Assembly: GCA_013329865.1 (NCBI GenBank)
Contig: DUJJ01000032.1
Span: 1,193-13,097, forward strand
Reading direction: 5' to 3'
Origin: Candidatus Poseidoniaceae archaeon
GTDB lineage: Archaea > Thermoplasmatota > Poseidoniia > Poseidoniales > Poseidoniaceae
Length of the DNA: 11,905 bases
Positions 1 to 6,800 of this stretch are shown here, piece after piece (the stretch's first letter is position 1; each line of letters opens with the position of its first letter). The notes beneath the pieces were generated by a model. The model saw only the letters and a list, made by a program, of their open reading frames with translations, was not told the DNA's origin and searched no databases. The translations under genes and the position numbers were made by a program.

Positions 1-2363
1 ACTCTGACCAAATTGACAGATTCCAAGCCACTTGACGAGGTTTGCTGCATCAAACCCTGGGCTTGTGTGCCGTCAAAAATAAACACCATGTCCCCTGACC
101 AGCGTGATAGCACGTCAACCTCTGAACGTGCAGTTCCAGTCCGGTCAAAACGCAGCATTCCTGGCTCTACGACTCCTATTTCCTCGAAGTCCCCCTCGCT
201 GTAGTCATACACCGTTATTTTGGCACCAACAAAGCCATCACCTACATCCAAATCATCTTCTGTAGCCATTAACTCAGTGAATTCATAACCATAATCACCA
301 TCAATTATTATCTCATCCTTGACCAAAGTAATTCGATGACTCGCATCACCCCGGTCGACCAGTACAGTGGTTGTGATGTGGCCGATAAGCAATAACGCAA
401 GTCCTAAGTGCACTAAATGAGCATTGAAGGGTATCCTCAGCCAGAACCTTTGCTTACCACTGTGTGATATCTGCTGCTTAATTTCAAATGCTAACGGGCC
501 AATTAAAATCAGTAGCATAGGAAACGAAATCCAAGCAATTAAGCCCCTATCGATATATTCGGATAACGCAGTTGAGGAGTCACCGCCTAATGTATCCGAG
601 TAAAATAACGCCATAAACAGCGAAAATAACACAATACCGCCAATGGCATAGAGTGTGCTTTTGTAATTCGATTTTCGGCGCGTATAAGTCAGCATTGCCG
701 CAGCAAAACCAAGCAAAAATGGGGCTCCATACAACTCATGGGCGTCGAAATTGACAGTATCGATACTTTCCAGCAGTATTACCAAAGTCAGCACTAAGTA
801 TAGACTTACCAGCATGACAGAACACCACAAAGCGGTTTGATTGAGGCGTCGTCTAGTCAGCCAACCTGTTGTAGATTTTGGCTGATCTTCCTCGACTAAA
901 AATGGCGCTAAGAAGACTAGAATTACCACTGCAGCAATGATTACGCCAATCATTCCAGACCATGCGCCAGCAAGTGCAAGCATTATTCCCATGCTAGCCC
1001 ATATCCATTCATTAGTGGCATTATTTGAGTAATACATCGGTGTGAGGAAGATGATAAACAAGAGCACAAAAAACGCCTTTGGGATTAATACGTAAATCGC
1101 TAGAGGCAGGATTATAATTGAGGGTAAAAATCTGCCAGAATAAAAACTCCAACCATTTGTCCGTCGAACAATCCGTGGATTGGAAAATTTATCTAACCCG
1201 ACGAAACTTACCACTAATCCGAATATCGCTAAATCTGGAATCCAATGGTACAAATCCGCACCGAGAAATATTGCACATGCAGAACCAACTGTGGGTATAA
1301 GCAAAACCAACGCAGAATTTGGCGTTTCTCGACCATGGTGTGATTGTCGATTCAGCATCAACCAAGCGCCAATTAGTAACAAAATAAACATCAAGTAAGT
1401 CATTATTTCGACGCCGGCCATTCCATCACTCTTGAGTAGCATCATGCGAGAAAAAGCATCATCTGGCGCAGAGCCGGTCTCTGAGGTAACGAAGGTATGC
1501 ACTGAGGAAGCCCACACACCACCGGCTCTTGTTACAAGTGTTGCGAAGAGAGCTAATGCCCCAACAACCAAACCAGCACCGATCCAACCTTTATCGCTTA
1601 CCTTACCCGGCCTAGTGCGCATGTGAGATAGGCCGACTAGTGCCAACCACGGCAAAAATGACCCCGTTTCAACCGGATCCCAGGCCCAGTATCCACCCCA
1701 GTCCAAGATAAGATAAGCCCACAAACCGCCTAAGCCAATACCAATGGTAGTTACTAGAAGTCCGGGGCGAACCAGCGACAAGATTCGTTCATCTATACCA
1801 GCAACTCCGCTGGTAAAAATGCCAGATAGAGAGATTGCAGTTATGAAGATACAGAAAGAATAAGCGAGGAATATAACAGGCGGGTGAATTATCATTAAAT
1901 CAGTTTGCAATAACTCGTTGAGGCCGGAACCAAAAAAGAAGTCAGGGGTTTTCTTAAACGGATTTAGCACCGCAGCAATCAACAATAATGTGAGCGAGAA
2001 ACCATACATGACTCGTTGTCTAAAATCACGCGTAGCGGTTGATTCAACCGACTTGCCGACCATCGGTCGCCGCCATATCCACGCCAGTAACGCCATCCAG
2101 ACCACCCACATCAGGATTGGTCCCTCGCGCGCTGCCCAAGTAGCAGCAAATCGGTATTTCATCGGGAGGGCCTCACCGCCAAATGCGGCAACATATTGTA
2201 GTGAAGTATCGTTAACCAGAAATCTACTAACCAAAGCAAAAAATGGCAGCGCAAGTAAGATGTGTGCCGTCAATCCGGCGGGCTTAGAGATTTCATGGAG
2301 CCCAGGTTTGACCATCAGGACGACTGCTGCGATACTTGCAATATACAGTGTCGCCTCCCACAT
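1..2363 (-). CDS. ccmF: Cytochrome c maturation heme lyase CcmF (3' end beyond window)
   Basis: Reading the minus strand gives 787 uninterrupted codons that run off the left edge. The protein is a polytopic membrane protein of the CcmF/CcsA heme-handling family, which in System I attaches heme to apocytochrome c on the outer face of the membrane. The WWD motif (WGGYWAWDPVET) lies near residues 221-236. Four histidines fit the family's heme-ligand set: H160 (in HPP), H247, H289 (in SVHTF) and H652 (in HLGLALL). The first three keep the spacing of E. coli H173, H261 and H303 (87 and 42 residues here, 88 and 42 there). The last lies about 175 residues further away than E. coli H491, with extra hydrophobic segments between. 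A soluble outer domain follows H652 and is cut off. The ATG at 2363 has an in-frame TAG two codons upstream. It lies 63 bases behind the geranylgeranyl reductase gene and may be co-transcribed with it. Confidence 0.9.
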   Translation of the reverse strand, partial: MWEATLYIASIAAVVLMVKPGLHEISKPAGLTAHILLALPFFALVSRFLVNDTSLQYVAAFGGEALPMKYRFAATWAAREGPILMWVVWMALLAWIWRRPMVGKSVESTATRDFRQRVMYGFSLTLLLIAAVLNPFKKTPDFFFGSGLNELLQTDLMIIHPPVIFLAYSFCIFITAISLSGIFTSGVAGIDERILSLVRPGLLVTTIGIGLGGLWAYLILDWGGYWAWDPVETGSFLPWLALVGLSHMRTRPGKVSDKGWIGAGLVVGALALFATLVTRAGGVWASSVHTFVTSETGSAPDDAFSRMMLLKSDGMAGVEIMTYLMFILLLIGAWLMLNRQSHHGRETPNSALVLLIPTVGSACAIFLGADLYHWIPDLAIFGLVVSFVGLDKFSNPRIVRRTNGWSFYSGRFLPSIIILPLAIYVLIPKAFFVLLFIIFLTPMYYSNNATNEWIWASMGIMLALAGAWSGMIGVIIAAVVILVFLAPFLVEEDQPKSTTGWLTRRRLNQTALWCSVMLVSLYLVLTLVILLESIDTVNFDAHELYGAPFLLGFAAAMLTYTRRKSNYKSTLYAIGGIVLFSLFMALFYSDTLGGDSSTALSEYIDRGLIAWISFPMLLILIGPLAFEIKQQISHSGKQRFWLRIPFNAHLVHLGLALLLIGHITTTVLVDRGDASHRITLVKDEIIIDGDYGYEFTELMATEDDLDVGDGFVGAKITVYDYSEGDFEEIGVVEPGMLRFDRTGTARSEVDVLSRWSGDMVFIFDGTQAQGLMQQTSSSGLESVNLVR

Positions 2364-2401
2364 AGCCTAGGCTACCCCCGGTTCTTGATGGAGTTAACTC
2401 C
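2363..2401. promoter_or_regulatory. Two 12-bp perfect palindromes upstream of ccmF
   Basis: The 63-base gap between the reductase stop and the ccmF start holds two perfect palindromes: TAGCCTAGGCTA at 2363-2374, touching the ccmF start codon, and GGAGTTAACTCC at 2390-2401. Their centres are 27 bases apart. The second lies about 32 bases before the ccmF start, so its GTTAAC core could be part of a TATA-like element or an operator. This is read directly from the sequence; a regulatory role is inference only. Confidence 0.3.
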
Positions 2402-2426
2402 CGTAATAATCTGTGGTTAAGGCTCA

Positions 2427-3665
2427 TTACCAACCAAAATGCTTGGCTCGACTGTAGCCAAATGATAGTAAAACCGAGATGACCTTTTTGGTCAGCAATA
2501 CTGGCTTACGGACAAGAATCTTTAATCCGATACCAAGTTTCTGGAATGGCGACATGTTACCGAGCTCGTCCGGGAGACATTTAGCCATTATAGACATCTC
2601 TTCGTCTGTTAGTTCGTAGAGAGCGGTTTTGCCTTTGAGGATTTTGTGATAAGGTGGGAAACGCTTTTTCCATGCATGCTCATAATCCATCAGGGACTGT
2701 TGTGATAGATCACCACTAGCAATCGCCTTTGCCACAACACTGGCGGCCTCTCTGCCCGACCAGAGCGCCAGATGAGACCCTCCTTCAAACAGTGGTGATG
2801 TGAAACCAGCAGCATCACCGACCAGTATTACCCCATCATCAACAGTAACATCGCGCGGGCCAGAAATAGGTATTGTTCCTCCAAATGGTCTGACTCTGAC
2901 CGACTCTTTTCGCCATTGTGGATTGACAATTGGTTTGCCATCAAGATAAGTATCTTGAATAAATTTGTCTAGATATTTAATTCCACCTTTCTTGTCGGTG
3001 GTAACTAGACCCACATTCGCTCTGTCGCCCTTTTTAGGAATCATCCAAACATACCCGTGTGGCGAGTATTGCGGCCACAAATAAAAATCAAGATAACCAT
3101 CGTTCTCGACCTCAGTCATCTCATATTGGAAGCCCGCAATTACTTCGACTGAGGTGCCCATATCAAGTAATTTAGATGACGCTCCGGCAACACCTGATGC
3201 ATCAATTACCGCCTTGCAATAAATTGGAAACCGGTCGCCTCTACCATCAATTTTCCAATTGGTAAATTGATTTTCGCTATTGTAAATTCTTTCCATCGAC
3301 CTTACTTTATGAGCAAGATGGAGTTTCGAGCCTAATTTGCCAGCCTCATCCATCAACCACTGTTCGAATAGATGCTTCTCTAAAACATAGCCTGGCTCCG
3401 TTAGCAACTTTTCTGTCCCATCAGGAAAAATAACTCTGATGCCCTTGACATCTAAGGCTTTGACATGATCTGGAATATCCAAATCAAGGTTTTGCACGGC
3501 AAGGTCAGACAAGCATTCGCCGCAATGAACCGGCACTCCGACTGAGGGGTCGGCTTCGACTACCACCGTCTTTAATCCAGCACGGGCGCAGTGTATTGCC
3601 GCAGACCCGCCTCCGGGACCCGCACCGATGACTAGCACATCGACCATGTCAGCGCTCTCTGCCAT
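2427..3665 (-). CDS. Geranylgeranyl reductase family FAD-dependent oxidoreductase
   Basis: A 412-residue flavoprotein of the geranylgeranyl reductase family. In archaea these enzymes saturate the isoprenoid chains of membrane lipids; relatives act on menaquinone tails (MenJ) or chlorophyll side chains. A Rossmann FAD motif (GAGPGG, residues 14-19) opens the protein. The family signature GVPVHCGE follows, then the SPHGYVWMIPKKGDRANVGL stretch that fits the family's YxWxFP substrate motif, then the second FAD motif GDAAG at 283-287. Length is normal. ATG 3665 is chosen; the frame also has TTG at 3671 and ATG at 3647, and no strong Shine-Dalgarno decides between them. The gene is divergent from the UbiD/UbiA pair and upstream of ccmF on the same strand. 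That setting allows a role in menaquinone tail reduction, but lipid saturation is the default reading. The substrate cannot be settled from sequence. Confidence 0.88.
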   Translation of the reverse strand: MAESADMVDVLVIGAGPGGGSAAIHCARAGLKTVVVEADPSVGVPVHCGECLSDLAVQNLDLDIPDHVKALDVKGIRVIFPDGTEKLLTEPGYVLEKHLFEQWLMDEAGKLGSKLHLAHKVRSMERIYNSENQFTNWKIDGRGDRFPIYCKAVIDASGVAGASSKLLDMGTSVEVIAGFQYEMTEVENDGYLDFYLWPQYSPHGYVWMIPKKGDRANVGLVTTDKKGGIKYLDKFIQDTYLDGKPIVNPQWRKESVRVRPFGGTIPISGPRDVTVDDGVILVGDAAGFTSPLFEGGSHLALWSGREAASVVAKAIASGDLSQQSLMDYEHAWKKRFPPYHKILKGKTALYELTDEEMSIMAKCLPDELGNMSPFQKLGIGLKILVRKPVLLTKKVISVLLSFGYSRAKHFGW

Positions 3666-3752
3666 GAACAACCGAGCAATAATCAGTCCATCAATGAAGC
3701 GGTTAACCTACCGTGGCTGCCTACGCAGGTTCAAAGGTATAATCATGTTGGG
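3666..3752. promoter_or_regulatory. Divergent intergenic region between reductase and ubiD
   Basis: These 87 bases separate two divergent genes and must hold promoters for both, or at least their starts. A perfect 8-bp palindrome GGTTAACC lies at 3701-3708, about 39 bases before the reductase ATG. It shares the GTTAAC core with the palindrome ahead of ccmF. An AT-rich GGTATAATC sits at 3737-3745, close to the ubiD start. I see no clear TATA box at the usual archaeal distance for either gene. Confidence 0.35.
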
Positions 3753-5711
3753 TTGAGCGTGGCTTGGAAGACTCTGAAGCGTTGGATGCGACACCTAGAA
3801 TCGAGAGGTGAGATGCTCAAAATCACTAGACCAGTAGATGTCGAGTATGAGGCCGGTGCGATTGCAGACCTGTTAGTGAAAAATGACGGCCCCGCCGTAT
3901 TGTTTGAACAACCAAGGTTGCCTGATGGTTCAATATCCAAGATACCACTGGTTATGAACATCTTTGGCAGCAATGACCGGACGTTAAGAGCATTGGGTGC
4001 ATCACATGAAACAGAGGTAGGTGATCGAATGGTTGCAATGATGAAGCCTGATATCGGCGCCTACATGAGAGCACCATGGAAAGCACTACCGCTGGTCAGA
4101 GATGCCCTTGCTATGCCACCAAGAAAGAAATGGCGAGGCAATTGTCAAAGAATCAGACTGGATACAGATTTAACTAAACTGCCTATTCCTAAAACCTGGC
4201 CGATGGATGGCGGTGCTTTTGTCACCTTACCATTGGTGGTAACCAAAGATCCCATTTCAGGTGAGCATAATCTTGGAATGTATCGTGCGCAGGTGTTTTC
4301 CGAAAAAGAAATAGGGCTTCACTGGCAAATACACAAGCACGGTGCAGACCATGCGGCCGCAATAGGCGAAGCACAGAAGATGCCGGTCGCGATTTGTATG
4401 GGAGGTCCGCCAGAACTGATTTTTTCCGCAATCGCCCCGCTACCTGACAACCTCTCAGAATACCAATTTGCTGGAATTCTTGGTAGTAGATCACTGCGGA
4501 TAACCAAGGCGGTAAGTCAAGATTTGATGGTCCCAGCCGAGGCAGATATTGTTATTGAAGGCTATTGTATCCCTGGCGAAACCAAACTAGAGGGACCATT
4601 CGGTGACCACTTTGGGTTTTATTCCCTGACCGGTCAATATCCAGTGATGCATGTTACTGCAATTACCGCGCGGAAAGATGCCGTCCTGCCGGCAACAATT
4701 GTCGGTCTTCCTCCGATGGAAGACGGATATCTAGGTGAAGCAATTGGTCGCCAATTCTCACCGGTGCTGCAATTTCAACATAGAGACGTAAAAAGTGTTC
4801 ATCTCCCACTGGAAACCGGTTTCCATAATCTAGCAATAGTTGCGGCTAAACAACGTTACCCCCGTCAAGCTAGAAAGACTGCTTTAGGGTTACTCGGTGC
4901 TGGACAGATGATGTTTCTCAAGGCGATAATCACTGTCGATCCAGACCAGAACCCAAAAGACTTGGAAGCATTACTCGACGCTCTGAATGATAAAGTCGAA
5001 ATTGCCAATGACGTGATTGTCCTTGAGGGAATGGTCGCCGATTCATTAGATGCATCTAGCCCCTATGAGAATGTTCATGACAAACTGATAATCGATGCAA
5101 CGACCATCCCTGAGCGTGACCCAAGATCGGATAATGAACCTCTCGAGGGGTCGTTCAAACAAGCAACTCCAAAATGGCGCCAAGGGCTTGCAGAATCGGA
5201 CATCTTCACTGAATTAGAATCGGTGAGAAAAATACCTGAAGTAACCGATGCTAGAATGCTACGAAACAACATGTTAGTTGTTACCACCAACATCGAAGGA
5301 AGCCCATCGCCTAAGACCGGTTCAGAAACATTCAATGACGGAGCAGAAACTGCAAGAATAGAAAGAATTTCTCAATTGAAAAATTCAATTTGGCAATTGG
5401 ATTCTAAAAAGTGTTTAAGATGGCTATTTATTACTAATGATGATATGGATTTGACCTGCAAGAAAGCCAGAAGAAGACTACTCTGGCAACTAACCTCCAG
5501 ATTTGATGTCGGCAGAGGATTGTTTTTTGATGAGGAAAAACAGCGCCTTTGTTGGGATGCAACCACACCAATACCAAGCGAAACACATGGCGTGAGACGG
5601 TGGCCTGCCATTACCCTACACTCAGAAGAAACTCTAGAGAAAGTGGCAGCTCATCCGGAATTAGCAAAATACGAATGGCCTGTACATCTAGAATTCGGGG
5701 GCGCAAGTTGA
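3753..5711 (+). CDS. ubiD: UbiD-family decarboxylase, probable menaquinone (futalosine route) MqnL
   Basis: UbiD enzymes use prenylated FMN to decarboxylate aromatic or unsaturated acids without oxidation. The three catalytic-site residues are visible: R178 in MYRAQV, E280 and D285 in EGPFGDH, matching R173, E277 and E282 of fungal Fdc1 (Asp at the last position is common in bacterial UbiD). At 652 residues the protein is longer than E. coli UbiD (497). A typical C-terminal block ends in IDATT near 448-451, and a second similar block, about 557-604, ends in WDATT. Long forms paired with a UbiA-like gene fit MqnL, which decarboxylates the naphthoate intermediate of menaquinone synthesis. No flavin prenyltransferase (UbiX/MqnM) gene is in the window. 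The start is non-ATG: TTG 3753 (or GTG 3759). The first in-frame ATG, 3786, would remove conserved N-terminal residues. The stop overlaps the ubiA start, so the two are probably translated together. Confidence 0.88.
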   Translation: MSVAWKTLKRWMRHLESRGEMLKITRPVDVEYEAGAIADLLVKNDGPAVLFEQPRLPDGSISKIPLVMNIFGSNDRTLRALGASHETEVGDRMVAMMKPDIGAYMRAPWKALPLVRDALAMPPRKKWRGNCQRIRLDTDLTKLPIPKTWPMDGGAFVTLPLVVTKDPISGEHNLGMYRAQVFSEKEIGLHWQIHKHGADHAAAIGEAQKMPVAICMGGPPELIFSAIAPLPDNLSEYQFAGILGSRSLRITKAVSQDLMVPAEADIVIEGYCIPGETKLEGPFGDHFGFYSLTGQYPVMHVTAITARKDAVLPATIVGLPPMEDGYLGEAIGRQFSPVLQFQHRDVKSVHLPLETGFHNLAIVAAKQRYPRQARKTALGLLGAGQMMFLKAIITVDPDQNPKDLEALLDALNDKVEIANDVIVLEGMVADSLDASSPYENVHDKLIIDATTIPERDPRSDNEPLEGSFKQATPKWRQGLAESDIFTELESVRKIPEVTDARMLRNNMLVVTTNIEGSPSPKTGSETFNDGAETARIERISQLKNSIWQLDSKKCLRWLFITNDDMDLTCKKARRRLLWQLTSRFDVGRGLFFDEEKQRLCWDATTPIPSETHGVRRWPAITLHSEETLEKVAAHPELAKYEWPVHLEFGGAS

Positions 5712-6604
5712 TGGATGTCAAACAGGTAATGTCATTCATCAAAATTGAACACACACTATTTTCATTACCATTCATTCTAATCGGTTACTTCATTGCAGTA
5801 GACCAGTTTTACGGGTCTAAAGAAATGCCAATAATTGACTTGCTGTTGGTGCTGATCGCAGCTGTTGGTGCCCGTGGCCTGGCAATGACGCTCAATAGGA
5901 TAATAGATAGAAAAATCGATGCGGCAAATCCGAGAACCGCCAAACGACATTTAGCAACTGGAGCAATGTCGCTAGCCACTGCGTGGAGTTTAGCAATCGT
6001 ATTCCTCAGCATGTTGGTAGTAAGTGCCGGATTGCTAAATCAGGTAGCGCTCATGATGGCTTGGTTACCAGTACTAGCCTTCGTGGTTTATCCTTACACC
6101 AAGCGGTTCACTTGGTTATGTCATCTCTGGCTCGGCCTGTGTCTTGGCCTTGCGCCTGCTGGTGCATGGGTCGCAGTTGCTGCTGACTTTCACGGCTGGG
6201 AGGCGATCACTGGTATAGATGGATTTGGCAAGGGAGTATTGTGGTATCCGAGTATCTTTTTCATTTCCCTTGGCGTGACTTTGTGGATTACGGCTTTCGA
6301 CATCAACTACGCTCGAATGGATGTTGAGAGTGATCGAGAACACGGTATCAACTCATTCCCCGCTCGATTTTCTGAGACGACAACCACGCGTACGAGTATT
6401 CAGTTGACTTTGCTCTGGTTCGCCTGTTTTGCGTTGGCCAATCCAATCGATGAGGCTTGGTTCCTAGTTGGTGCATTGGTAATGGCATTAGCAAATGCTT
6501 ACGTGATGCTAAAAAACGAAGCACTAGAAAAATTTCAGGACCTTCTGTTCAAAGTATCAGTTTCAACCGGGTGGGTTTTGATTCTCCCATTCATCCTGCT
6601 ATGA
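5711..6604 (+). CDS. ubiA: UbiA-family prenyltransferase, probable MqnP
   Basis: A 297-residue integral membrane protein of the UbiA superfamily, with about eight or nine hydrophobic segments. It transfers a polyprenyl chain to an aromatic ring in the membrane. Both Asp-rich motifs that bind Mg-diphosphate are present: NRIIDRKID (N62, D66, D70) and DINYARMDVESD (D197, D204, D208). The N-terminal KIEHTLFSLPF segment is typical of the subgroup found with futalosine-pathway genes, so the likely acceptor is the naphthoate product that precedes methylation to menaquinone. ATG 5711 overlaps the ubiD stop by one base (TGATG), which fixes the start and implies coupling. The frame is open further upstream inside ubiD, but that part has no UbiA similarity and is read in the wrong frame of a real gene. 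Digeranylgeranylglyceryl phosphate synthase is a related alternative, made less likely by the UbiD partner. Confidence 0.9.
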   Translation: MDVKQVMSFIKIEHTLFSLPFILIGYFIAVDQFYGSKEMPIIDLLLVLIAAVGARGLAMTLNRIIDRKIDAANPRTAKRHLATGAMSLATAWSLAIVFLSMLVVSAGLLNQVALMMAWLPVLAFVVYPYTKRFTWLCHLWLGLCLGLAPAGAWVAVAADFHGWEAITGIDGFGKGVLWYPSIFFISLGVTLWITAFDINYARMDVESDREHGINSFPARFSETTTTRTSIQLTLLWFACFALANPIDEAWFLVGALVMALANAYVMLKNEALEKFQDLLFKVSVSTGWVLILPFILL

Positions 6605-6617
6605 TATTGAATATCAT
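6601..6617. promoter_or_regulatory. 17-bp perfect palindrome at the end of ubiA
   Basis: ATGATATTGAATATCAT has two 8-base arms around a single central G and contains the ubiA stop codon. A one-base loop cannot fold well as an RNA hairpin, so an intrinsic terminator is unlikely. A dimeric DNA-binding protein site is more plausible. It lies about 185 bases before sdhA. Confidence 0.3.
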
Positions 6618-6800
6618 TACTCGCCACATAGTTTCGCAGTAAAAATACAGGTATCTTATTTATGTGTTTGCGAAAGTGATTTTCACACTATCCGTCATGT
6701 TCATAGGAGACCTTTAGGGCTTTCAAAATTAAGGGTATTCCAATTATGGAACCAGTGGGAAATCAAGCGGATTTTCGCCAATACAAGATGATGTGAGATA
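6605..6800 (+). promoter_or_regulatory. Gap upstream of sdhA, probable promoter and leader
   Basis: This is the longest gap in the window. It begins inside the 17-bp palindrome. An AT-rich stretch around CTTATTTATG (6655-6664) is the best TATA-like candidate; a start about 26 bases later would leave a leader of roughly 115 bases. A 16-codon ATG frame (6746-6796) ends four bases before sdhA. I recognise no riboswitch, tRNA or longer gene. A promoter somewhere here is likely because the gap interrupts tightly packed genes, but its exact position is not resolved. Confidence 0.35.

Noticed and set aside
1918..2370. 150-residue plus-strand reading frame
   Set aside because: It is the antisense of the well-conserved ccmF gene, with composition typical of a shadow frame and no recognisable domain.
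5549..5710. In-frame N-terminal extension of UbiA reaching back into ubiD
   Set aside because: It is the wrong frame of the strongly conserved UbiD C-terminus, has no UbiA similarity, and ATG 5711 gives a normal UbiA start.
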